From: Actinomycetota bacterium
Lineage (GTDB): Bacteria > Actinomycetota > Thermoleophilia > Gaiellales > Gaiellaceae
Direction: 5' to 3'
Length of the DNA stretch: 40,955 bases
Assembly: GCA_005883355.1 (NCBI GenBank)
Contig: VAXG01000029.1
Span: forward strand, 14,445-55,399
The notes beneath the pieces are model-generated. The model was not told the origin of the DNA and did not search any database. It saw nothing but the letters and a program-made list of their open reading frames with translations. The position numbers and the translations under genes were made by a program. This document shows, in pieces, positions 17,566 through 24,351 of the stretch; within the stretch, counting starts at the first letter, position 1; every line of letters starts with the position of its first letter.

Positions 17566-18255
17566 ATGAACGGCGCCCGCGTCCTCGTGATCGACGACGA
17601 TGCCGACATCCGCGCTCTCGTTGCCGAGTTGCTTGGTCGCGCAGGGCTGTCCGTGGAGCAGGCCGAGGACGGGCGCTCAGGTCTTCGGGCCCTCCACAAG
17701 ACCCCTCCCGACCTCGTCGTGCTCGACGTGTCGATGCCCGACCTCGACGGCTGGCAGACGCTCGAGCGGATCCGAGACCTCAGCGAGGTGCCGGTTCTGA
17801 TGCTGACCGCCCGCGGAGACGAGCTGGAGCGAGTGCGGGGCCTGCAGGCGGGCGCCGACGACTACGTCGTCAAGCCCTTCGGGAGACAGGAGCTCGTGGC
17901 ACGCGTTCAGGCACTGCTACGACGGGCTGGCCGAGACGCTGCCCAACAGCAGGAGCACTACGTCGACGATCGTCTGACGATCGACTTCGCGCAGCGTGCA
18001 GTCACCTTCAACGGTGAGGCGATCGCGCTCACGCCGCTCGAGTTCAAGCTACTCGGCGCCCTCGTCCGCCACCCGCGCCAGGTGCTCTCTCGCGATCAGC
18101 TGCTCGAGCTCGTCTGGGGCAATACGTACGGCGTCTCCGGTGACCAGGTGAAGCTGTATGTTGGGTACCTGCGCCGCAAGCTGGCGCCCAAGGATCCCGC
18201 CGGAGCCCCGATCGAGACCGTTCGCGGTTTCGGCTACCGGTACAAGCCGGGTTAG
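17566..18255 (+). CDS. OmpR/PhoB-family response regulator
   Basis: 229 residues. The receiver domain is canonical: VLVIDDDADIR, phosphoacceptor Asp54 in VVLDVSMPDLDG, Thr81 in MLTARGDE, Lys103 in YVVKPFGRQEL. The winged-helix domain (about 130-229) carries LTPLEFKLLGALVRHPRQVLSRDQLLELVWG split over helices and ends in ETVRGFGYRYK, the usual wing. It binds DNA as a phosphorylated dimer. No histidine kinase is adjacent on its strand; the nearest is the gene at 18620, convergent with it, whose own receiver partner is at 18252. Start at ATG 17566, where similarity begins. Its last four bases overlap the stop of the convergent receiver gene. Confidence 0.95.
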   Translation: MNGARVLVIDDDADIRALVAELLGRAGLSVEQAEDGRSGLRALHKTPPDLVVLDVSMPDLDGWQTLERIRDLSEVPVLMLTARGDELERVRGLQAGADDYVVKPFGRQELVARVQALLRRAGRDAAQQQEHYVDDRLTIDFAQRAVTFNGEAIALTPLEFKLLGALVRHPRQVLSRDQLLELVWGNTYGVSGDQVKLYVGYLRRKLAPKDPAGAPIETVRGFGYRYKPG

Positions 18256-18623
18256 CTCAACAGCTCCGCGACGCGCGCCACGAGGTCGCGTGGGCTGAAA
18301 GGCTTTTTCATGTACGCGCTCGCACCGGTCGCGAAACCTCGCACGACGTCGGCCTCCTGTGCTTGTGCGCTGAGCAGCACCACGGGTAGTGCGGCCGTTT
18401 CCGAATCTGCGCGCAGGCGGCGGAGTACCTCGAGGCCGTCGACGAGTGGCATCGTGATGTCCAGCACGGCGAGGTCGGGCCTGTGCATGCGAACGCCGGC
18501 GAGCGCCTCCGCCCCGTCCGCCACAGCCACCACCTCGTGACCCGAGCGCTCGAGCACCGCCTTGATCAGCGCGAGGATGTCCGCGTCATCGTCTGCGACG
18601 AGGATCAGTCGTCGTCCGGTCAT
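18252..18623 (-). CDS. Single-domain response regulator (CheY-like)
   Basis: 123 residues, receiver only. All key residues are present: acidic pocket Asp11-13 (VADDDADI), phosphoacceptor Asp55 in LAVLDITMP, Ser85 in VVLLSAQAQ and Lys107 in AYMKKPFSPRDL. The ATG overlaps the stop of the kinase gene (ATGA), so kinase and receiver are a coupled pair. With no output domain it probably acts by protein-protein contact or passes the phosphate on, perhaps to a downstream regulator; the OmpR-type protein encoded convergently is one candidate (inference). Confidence 0.93.
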   Translation of the reverse strand: MTGRRLILVADDDADILALIKAVLERSGHEVVAVADGAEALAGVRMHRPDLAVLDITMPLVDGLEVLRRLRADSETAALPVVLLSAQAQEADVVRGFATGASAYMKKPFSPRDLVARVAELLS

Positions 18624-20341
18624 CCATGTGCACCGGTCGGCAGCTCGACGCAGAAGGAGGTCCCCTCGCCAGGTTCGCTACGGACGGCAATCGAGCCCCC
18701 GTGAGCTTCGACGATCGCGCGGGCGATGTAGAGGCCCAGACCGGTGCCGGGAATCTGCCGGTCGGAGGCCGTCGACGCGCGGAAGAAACGCTCGAAAAGG
18801 CGCGTCTGCTCCGCGGTAGCGATGCCGATTCCCGTGTCGCTGACCTCGAGGCGCACGACACCGTTCACCGGCGTGAGCGAGACGCGAACGTCTCCACCTG
18901 CAGGCGTGAACTTGATCGCGTTCGAGACGAGATTGTCCAGCAGCTGGAACATCCGACCTCGGTCGGCCTGCACAGCCGCAACGTCGCTCGCCTCGCAGGT
19001 GAGCTCGATTCCTCCTGCTGCGGCACGCGGCTCGGCCTCTGCGACCGACTGCCTCACGACCGCGGCGAGGTCGAGCTCCCCAGGGTGGAGATCCAGCTGG
19101 CCGGCCTCGAGCCGAGCAACGAAGAGCAGGTCGTTGACGAGGCGAAGCAGACGGTCGGCGTTGCGATTGACGATGTCGAGATACCGCTGCTGCTCCTCGG
19201 TCAGGTTGCCCTCGTCGATTGTGAGCTCGAGGTAGCCCATGATCGACGTCAGCGGCGTCCTGAGGTCGTGGGAGATGAGCGCGACGAATTCGTCCTTGAC
19301 CCGACCCGCTTCGAGCAACTGCTCGTTCTGCAGTGCGAGCTGACGCTGGGCGGACTCCGACTCGTCGCGTGCGGCCTTCTCGGCGCGCCGGAGACCGTCG
19401 AGCGACCGGATCAGCCCGGCGAGCCTGACGAGAACCAGCGCGGAGAGCGCCGCCGATCCGACCGCAAGCGCTACGGCGTCGACCGGACGATGGGCCAGGT
19501 GTTCGACCAGGAGAAGAATCGGCGCGGTCGCGACGGCTGCGGCGAGCACGACCAACCGAGTGGTGCTGAGCCCTGGGCCACGCGCGGCTCTGGACGATGA
19601 CAGGTCACGCATCGACGGGGTGAGCGCTGCAACGCCCCAGAGGACGTACGACAGGAGCCAGCCAGCATCCAGAGCCGACGTGCCCGAGGCGCTCTCGGGT
19701 TTGATGCCGTAGACCTCGTCGACGACGAGGAGCAGCACGATGCTCGCGGCCAGGTACCGGTAGGCGGGGGTGCGCCACGTTGGTGTCAATGCAAGAAAGA
19801 CCAGCGACGCGAGGAGGAGTACGTCCATCGCCGGATACGAAAGCGCGACGATGTTCGCCACCCAGTCGCTCGAGCCCTCCACCAGGGGGTGCATGACAAA
19901 GATCCATTGGCAGATCGCGAATGCAACGGTGAGGAGCGCGGCATCCACGATTCCGACTCGGCGATCGACCGGACGAACGCGCAGGACGAGCAGTACCAGA
20001 CCGGCCGCCAGAAACGGGTAGCCCGCGAGATAGAAAACGTCGGCCACGGACGGAATCGGCGGATCGCGATGCCAGACCGACGCATAGAGGTTGAAGATGA
20101 CGTCGCCGACGGCGAACGCCATCAGACCCGCGGCGAACAAGTACCAGGCCACGGCGAGCGACGGACGATGCTTGCGCGTGCCCACGACGACCGCGACAGC
20201 CGAGCTTGCGCCGATCAGGTCGTAGAGGAGCGATTGCCCTCGGCTGTTCCAAGGCAGCACGAAGTACAGCCCGGTGGCTGCGAGGCCCGCGAGGAGATAC
20301 ATCCGCGCGAGCGTCATCGTGCGGAGGCCGGCGGCAGTCAA
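18620..20341 (-). CDS. Membrane sensor histidine kinase
   Basis: 573 residues. The first about 310 residues hold eight or nine hydrophobic helices with short loops (from MYLLAGLAATGLYFVLPW to ALSALVLVRLAGLI) and no large extracellular domain, so the stimulus is sensed in or near the membrane. A short coiled linker (312-348) leads to HisKA with the phospho-His358 in ALISHDLRTPLTSIMGYLEL. HATPase_c follows with N-box Asn474 (LLDNLVSNAIKFTP), DTGIGIA and GTGLGLYIARAI. It starts at a TTG (20339-20341) preceded by GGAGAG; ATG 20317 is the alternative. It lies 40 bases downstream of the Ig-like protein gene on the same strand, without a visible terminator, so it may be co-transcribed with the TasA-like operon. 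Confidence 0.93.
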   Translation of the reverse strand: MTAAGLRTMTLARMYLLAGLAATGLYFVLPWNSRGQSLLYDLIGASSAVAVVVGTRKHRPSLAVAWYLFAAGLMAFAVGDVIFNLYASVWHRDPPIPSVADVFYLAGYPFLAAGLVLLVLRVRPVDRRVGIVDAALLTVAFAICQWIFVMHPLVEGSSDWVANIVALSYPAMDVLLLASLVFLALTPTWRTPAYRYLAASIVLLLVVDEVYGIKPESASGTSALDAGWLLSYVLWGVAALTPSMRDLSSSRAARGPGLSTTRLVVLAAAVATAPILLLVEHLAHRPVDAVALAVGSAALSALVLVRLAGLIRSLDGLRRAEKAARDESESAQRQLALQNEQLLEAGRVKDEFVALISHDLRTPLTSIMGYLELTIDEGNLTEEQQRYLDIVNRNADRLLRLVNDLLFVARLEAGQLDLHPGELDLAAVVRQSVAEAEPRAAAGGIELTCEASDVAAVQADRGRMFQLLDNLVSNAIKFTPAGGDVRVSLTPVNGVVRLEVSDTGIGIATAEQTRLFERFFRASTASDRQIPGTGLGLYIARAIVEAHGGSIAVRSEPGEGTSFCVELPTGAHG

Positions 20342-20381
20342 ATCGCTCTCCGGTGCCTATCGGCAACAAGGCTCGACTCGA

Positions 20382-21788
20382 TTAATGCGTATCGCTGAAG
20401 ACGAGGGTCGTGACCGCGCTCGTGTTGCCCGCCGCATCCGTCGCGGTGATCGTGTAGGTCACGCTGATCGGCGGATTCGGCTTCCCGTTGACGATCGCGA
20501 CCGCGACGCTGTACGAACCGGCGCCGTCCGCCGTGGTCGAGTACCCGCTGCTGGGAGCAGGCGCCGTCTTCGTGACGCTGATCGACGCGTTCGCCTCGGC
20601 GGCGCCAGCCACGACATCCGCCACGTTGTTGTTGTCCGTGTAGGAGGCCGTCGGCGCGCCGGGCGCCACGGTGTCCTTGGTCACGGTGATGGTTCGAACC
20701 GATGAGACGTTCCCGGCGAGGTCTGTCGAGATGACGGAGAGGCTCAACGTGCCGTCGCCGAGTCCCGAGACGTTGACGCCGTTGAAGTTGACGGTGCCTG
20801 CGCCGGCCGAGCCCGCATGTGTGGCCGTCACGGTGCCGCCGACTGTTGCGGTCAACTGGACGACGTCTGTGGTCAGCGAGCCTGCCGGAAGCGCAACGGC
20901 GATGCTGATGCTGGAGGAATTCCCGGAGTTGACATAGGCGGAGCCGGCGCCCGCGCCGTTCGTGAGCGTGATCGAGGTCGCCTGACCCGGGGCCGTTGCG
21001 TCCGCAGTGACGCTCACGGTCGTGCTGTCGAGGCTGTCGAGCACGGGTGTCCCGCTCGAGACGGCATGGATCTTGTACGTGTAGGCCGTTCCGTCGACGG
21101 TCGCGGTGTCGCTGTACGTCAGCGCTGCTTGAGGGGTCGCCGTCAGCTTGGTATAGGCGCCGCCGCTCGAGCGGTACACGTCGTAACCGGCGAGGTTCGT
21201 CGTCGTGGTCGACGCGCCCCAGGCGAGGTCGATACGGCCGGCAGGCTTCTGGATCCCGGTCGGGGCGCCCGGTGCCTCCGGAGCCTCGTCGACGTGGAAC
21301 GAGTAGTCGCGATAGAGCCAGCTCGATCCGGAGAGGCCCAGGCGGAGCGTTCCGGTTCCTCGCCCCGCGACGGTCGCCGAGGTGGTGACGCTGAGCGTGG
21401 TGGAGGCGCCGGCGGCCAGCGAGACCGAAGTGCTCGAGCTCGACGCGAAGAGGGCCGACGCAGCCTGTGGGACCGACGAAAGGCTCAGCGTCGCGGTTCG
21501 CGTCGCGCTACTGACGTTCGTGATCCGGAAGACGTTGGAGAAGTTTCGGGCCGACGGCACCGTGCCGAGGTCGATCGAGAGCCCGTCGACGTTCCCAGCG
21601 GCGACGGCGGTCGACGTGCCCGGCCGAACATCGGTGCCGGGTGAGACCGAGAAATAGTTGTGCAGCGCGTCCGAGGTGATGCTGTTCCCCGGCGCTGCGA
21701 TCGAGCCGGTGAACGCCGCCGAACTGAGCTGCGTGAAGAGGCCGGCGGCGGCGAGCGAGAGACACGCGATGACAACGAGCCTGCGCAT
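20382..21788 (-). CDS. Secreted FN3/Ig-like protein with TasA-like N-terminus
   Basis: 468 residues. The N-terminus MRRLVVIACLSLAAAGLFTQ continues with SSAAFTGSIAAPGNSITSDAL, the AFT..x..N.f.a pattern of SipW-processed proteins. Residues about 40-165 hold a Ser/Thr/Val-rich beta-sandwich with FSNVFRITNVSSATRTATL, as in TasA/camelysin relatives. A fibronectin-III domain follows (about 175-265, with IDLAWGAST, YDVYRSSGG and TYKIHAVSS). The rest (about 268-468) is bacterial Ig-like repeats (GTLSLSVISTDLAGNVSS, ISVTYTITATDAAGNTS). It is a likely surface or matrix protein. It starts four bases after the signal peptidase stop, so translation is coupled. Confidence 0.85.
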   Translation of the reverse strand: MRRLVVIACLSLAAAGLFTQLSSAAFTGSIAAPGNSITSDALHNYFSVSPGTDVRPGTSTAVAAGNVDGLSIDLGTVPSARNFSNVFRITNVSSATRTATLSLSSVPQAASALFASSSSTSVSLAAGASTTLSVTTSATVAGRGTGTLRLGLSGSSWLYRDYSFHVDEAPEAPGAPTGIQKPAGRIDLAWGASTTTTNLAGYDVYRSSGGAYTKLTATPQAALTYSDTATVDGTAYTYKIHAVSSGTPVLDSLDSTTVSVTADATAPGQATSITLTNGAGAGSAYVNSGNSSSISIAVALPAGSLTTDVVQLTATVGGTVTATHAGSAGAGTVNFNGVNVSGLGDGTLSLSVISTDLAGNVSSVRTITVTKDTVAPGAPTASYTDNNNVADVVAGAAEANASISVTKTAPAPSSGYSTTADGAGSYSVAVAIVNGKPNPPISVTYTITATDAAGNTSAVTTLVFSDTH

Positions 21789-21792
21789 GAAG

Positions 21793-22314
21793 TTATGCGC
21801 TCACCGGGGCGGTCGTTTCCTTGCGCCAGATCCACCCCAAGACGGCGACCAGAAGCGAGAGAGCTGCCACGCAGATGAGGAGGCCGCGCACCTCGCGGGT
21901 GTGCGCATAGAAGAGGATGTAACCGGCGACCGGCACGCTGAACGAGACGCGACCGACCTGTCCCGAGAGGCGAATCGTCCAGGGGTCGCGGCCCGAATTC
22001 GCATCGCCCTTGGTGCGATACGCGAGCCCGCGAGGAGTCGACAGGATGTCGATCACCCGATGGGTCACGAGCCGCCCCTTGACGTACGGATCGGAGAACG
22101 TGATCACGTCGCCCACCCGCACGTTCTTCGACGGGATCGCGCGATCGAGCGCGAGGCCACCGACGGGGATGGTGGGCTCCATCGAGCCGGAATAGACGGC
22201 CACAGGCTTGTAGCCGAGGACGGTCAGCGAAACGTACGCGAGAGCGAAGGCGACGGCGGCCCCCGAGAGGAGGCCCACCGTCACCTTGCTCGCCTTGTTG
22301 ATGAAACGTCGCAC
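21793..22314 (-). CDS. sipW: SipW-type (Ser-His) signal peptidase I
   Basis: 173 residues. It has one N-terminal membrane helix (residues 12-34), the nucleophile Ser44 in YSGSMEPTIPVG, VGDVITFSD, and His85 in RLVTHRVIDI where ordinary bacterial signal peptidases have Lys. Later comes the TKGDAN..RDPW motif of the S26B (ER/SipW) class, then a second hydrophobic region (about 130-165). SipW enzymes process TasA-type matrix proteins, and genes encoding two such candidates flank this one. It starts at GTG 22312-22314, five bases after AGGA, which overlaps the stop of the TasA-like gene. Confidence 0.93.
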   Translation of the reverse strand: MRRFINKASKVTVGLLSGAAVAFALAYVSLTVLGYKPVAVYSGSMEPTIPVGGLALDRAIPSKNVRVGDVITFSDPYVKGRLVTHRVIDILSTPRGLAYRTKGDANSGRDPWTIRLSGQVGRVSFSVPVAGYILFYAHTREVRGLLICVAALSLLVAVLGWIWRKETTAPVSA

Positions 22315-22321
22315 CGTCGTC

Positions 22322-22849
22322 CTACGCCTGGGTCGCTGACCAGGTGAACGTCGTGCTGGCGGACAGGCCCTGGAGGACGTTGTCGCCTGCGTCCGTCCCG
22401 GTCGTCGGGAAGGTGACGTGGAAGTAGAACGTGTGAGCTTCTCCGGCAGCGAACGTTCCCAACGCCGCTGAGCTGATTGCACCCAGCGAGCCGTCGTAGA
22501 GAGCGGTGCCGCCGTCGACGTCCTTGTAGATCTTCAGGTTCAGCTGGCTTGCGAGAGGCGCACTGCCGGTCGTCGAGCCGGACAGCGAGTACACACCGGC
22601 GAGTGTGCCGGTGTTCGTGATCGTGACCGTGCCGGTGGCCGAGTCGCCGATCTTCATCGCCGAGGCGTTGAAGATGGCACCGGAGCCCGACCGGGTCATC
22701 GAGAGCGTGCCCGAGGCGAAGGCGTTGGACGCGATCGCGGTCGGGGTCGCCGTGAAGTTGGCGAAGGTCCCTCCCACGGCCGCGACGGCAAGAACAGAGA
22801 CGGCCGCGAGGCTGAGGAGGATCTTCGACAGTGGGAGGTTCTTGGGCAT
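22322..22849 (-). CDS. TasA/CalY (camelysin)-like secreted protein
   Basis: 175 residues. The signal peptide (about 1-28) ends in AAVGGTFANFTATPTA, comparable to the GGGTWAAFND region of Bacillus TasA. Then come NAFASGTLSM, MKIGDSATGTVTITNTGTLAGVYSL and a C-terminal FYFHVTFPTTGTD...NVLQGLSASTTFTWSATQ, matching the order of TasA-fold features (FASGTLDL, L.PGD, N.GsL). TasA proteins form extracellular fibres. Its gene is followed at once by a SipW-type peptidase gene. The ATG is preceded by an 8-bp hairpin with the ribosome site in its loop (22853-22883). Confidence 0.86.
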   Translation of the reverse strand: MPKNLPLSKILLSLAAVSVLAVAAVGGTFANFTATPTAIASNAFASGTLSMTRSGSGAIFNASAMKIGDSATGTVTITNTGTLAGVYSLSGSTTGSAPLASQLNLKIYKDVDGGTALYDGSLGAISSAALGTFAAGEAHTFYFHVTFPTTGTDAGDNVLQGLSASTTFTWSATQA

Positions 22850-23213
22850 CTTGCGTGTCAGTCCTTTCGGTTGGTTGACACGCTCTCCATCGGCCCGCCC
22901 AGAATGTGGATGGGGCCTATGTCCGAATGAATCCGGTAGGAACCGAAACCGGGCGAAAGCTGCGCTTTCGCCGGAGTTCTATGGCTTACAACCCGCACTC
23001 GATCCCTAGGCCGGAGGCTAAGACCAGGCGAAGCCGGGCTTAGCCGCAGGCGTACTCATGTGGGCACGGCCGCGTCAGCGCCCGTGCCCACACGGTTGAG
23101 GACAACCGCGAACCGCAGACGCGGCAAGAGTGCGCGGGCTCCGCCCGCGCACGTTCAGCGCGAAGCGCCGTACCCAATCCCGGGCGAAAAGCGCAGCTTT
23201 CGCCCGGAGGCCG
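22850..23213. repeat. Gene-free hairpin array bracketed by two like palindromes
   Basis: No gene is credible in these 364 bases. They hold successive inverted repeats: 22952-22972 (GGCGAAAGC/GCTTTCGCC, loop TGC), 23016-23045 (GGCTAAG/CTTAGCC with inner pairing), 23059-23092 (11 bp, GTGGGCACGG core), 23093-23108 (CGGTTG-AGGA-CAACCG), 23130-23152 (10 bp, loop TCC) and 23180-23207 (12 bp with one bulged A). The first and last share the sequence GGCGAAA-GC/GCTTTCGCC. It lies between a small membrane protein gene and the TasA operon, both read on the minus strand. It could be a REP/MITE-like element, a structured leader RNA or a set of terminators without U-tracts. Confidence 0.75.
22853..22883 (-). 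promoter_or_regulatory. Hairpin enclosing the ribosome site of the TasA-like gene
   Basis: On the minus strand GCGTGTCA and TGACACGC form a perfect 8-bp stem around a 15-base loop that contains GAAAGGA. The stem ends three bases before the ATG. The unpaired distance from AGGA to ATG is 12 bases, too long for an ideal site, but folding of the stem would alter it. A role in controlling translation is inferred. Confidence 0.5.
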
Positions 23214-23453
23214 CTAGGCCTTCCGCCAGCGGCCGAAGATCAGGCCCCCGAGGGTGAAGCCTAGGCCGAAGGTGCCTACGGCGAAGCCGCCGATTGCGAG
23301 AGCCTTGCGCCAGGTCGAAAGTCGCTGCCAGCGGCCGAGCGCCTCGCGCTCTTCCGTCGTCAAAGGCTCCCCTCGGCGTTGCTTGCGGATCGCGCCGCCC
23401 GCCCGGAGACCGAGATAGACGTCGTCGAAGATCTCGGCAGACTCTTCGGTCAC
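23214..23453 (-). CDS. Small membrane protein, hypothetical
   Basis: 79 residues. An acidic N-terminus VTEESAEIFDDVYLGLRAGGAI is followed by a basic patch (RKQRRGEPLTTEEREALGRW) and one C-terminal glycine-rich membrane helix, ALAIGGFAVGTFGLGFTLGG, ending in FGRWRKA. I do not recognise the family. It starts at GTG 23451-23453, nine bases after TATAGT and without a ribosome site, so leaderless expression is likely. It is divergent from the phosphoesterase gene with only 28 bases between start codons. A hairpin (GGCCGCT/AGCGGCC, 23209-23234) covers its stop. Confidence 0.65.
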   Translation of the reverse strand: MTEESAEIFDDVYLGLRAGGAIRKQRRGEPLTTEEREALGRWQRLSTWRKALAIGGFAVGTFGLGFTLGGLIFGRWRKA

Positions 23454-23462
23454 GCGGGTCAG

Positions 23463-23470
23463 ACTATAGC
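23463..23470. promoter_or_regulatory. Shared bidirectional -10 element
   Basis: The 28 bases between two divergent start codons contain ACTATAGC. Read on the minus strand it gives TATAGT, nine bases before GTG 23453; read on the plus strand it gives TATAGC, eleven bases before GTG 23482. The palindromic core CTATAG could serve as the -10 in both directions, with transcription starting at or very near each start codon. Confidence 0.5.
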
Positions 23471-23481
23471 CTCCACCGGCT

Positions 23482-24303
23482 GTGCTTACACGTGTTTTAC
23501 ACCTGTCCGACCTCCATTTCGGAGCCGGCGACGATAGGGCGATCGAGCGCGGTGCACCGCTTCTGATCGACCGGTTCCAGCCCGAGCTCGTGATCGCCAG
23601 CGGGGATCTCAGCCATCGGGGCCGTGACGGCCAACTCGGCGACTCCGCTCGATTCCTGCAGAGCCTCGGCCGGCCGGTGTTGGCAATTCCCGGCAATCAC
23701 GACATCCCTTACTCCTTTCCGGCGCGCTTCACGCACCCGTTCCGTGCCTTCGAGCGACAGTGGGAGACGACGGAGCCGGCATATTCCTCGGCGAGGCTCC
23801 ACGTGATCGGTCTCAACTCGGTCCGCCCGTGGCGGCATCAGTCGGGCGGCATCCGCGGCGGCCAGCTCGAGCGCGCAGAGGAGCGATTGCGACGCGGGGC
23901 CCCTGACGCCTTCCACATCGTCGTGCTGCACCATCATCTGATCGGCGCGCCCTGGCGCTCGCGGAAGAAACCCGTCGCCCGCCGCAACCATGTGCTCGGC
24001 TCACTGGTGGCCGCAGGCGCCGACCTGATTCTCGCCGGGCATATCCACCAGGCGGCCGTGAGCGAGCGGCACGAGTTCGAGATCGTGCACGGCGGCGAAC
24101 GTTCCGTGGTCGTTTCGGTCGCGCCCGGGCTGGGCCAGCCTCGTCCAAAACGACAGGGCGAGGCTCGCGGGCTGCATCTCTACGAGGTCGACGCGAGCTG
24201 CCTCCGCGTCCGCACCTACGTGTGGGCGGACACGGACTGGGGTCTCACTGCCGAACGCCGGTTTCCGCGCGGCCGAGAGACCCTCGAGTCCGAACCCGCC
24301 TAA
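23482..24303 (+). CDS. Calcineurin-like metallophosphoesterase (CpdA-type)
   Basis: 273 residues, GTG start. All five metal-binding blocks are present in order: LSDLHFG (residues 8-14), ASGDLSHRG, PGNHDIP, VLHHHLIG and AGHIHQAA. The pattern and size fit class-III cyclic-nucleotide phosphodiesterases and related Icc/CpdA proteins, which hydrolyse cAMP or other phosphodiesters using two metal ions. No signal peptide is present, so it is cytoplasmic. The next gene downstream encodes a protein with a class-III cyclase-like domain, which makes cyclic-nucleotide turnover a plausible but unproved role. Confidence 0.9.
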   Translation: MLTRVLHLSDLHFGAGDDRAIERGAPLLIDRFQPELVIASGDLSHRGRDGQLGDSARFLQSLGRPVLAIPGNHDIPYSFPARFTHPFRAFERQWETTEPAYSSARLHVIGLNSVRPWRHQSGGIRGGQLERAEERLRRGAPDAFHIVVLHHHLIGAPWRSRKKPVARRNHVLGSLVAAGADLILAGHIHQAAVSERHEFEIVHGGERSVVVSVAPGLGQPRPKRQGEARGLHLYEVDASCLRVRTYVWADTDWGLTAERRFPRGRETLESEPA

Positions 24304-24351
24304 ACGGTTCTCGCAGCTCCGCGGTTCGCCAGCAGCCGCCCGACGAGGGCG

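Noticed and set aside
22985-23060. Possible cyclic-di-GMP riboswitch before the TasA-like gene
   Set aside because: The minus strand contains AGCCTCCGGCCTA, reminiscent of the GEMM-I core, but the conserved GGCAAACC region and the paired tetraloop/receptor are absent; the segment is explained by a simple hairpin.
22949-23207. CRISPR-like array
   Set aside because: The repeats are not direct, evenly spaced copies; only the two outer palindromes match each other.
23060-23257. 66-codon open frame in the hairpin region
   Set aside because: It runs through several inverted repeats, has an Arg/Pro/Ala-rich composition and no motif.
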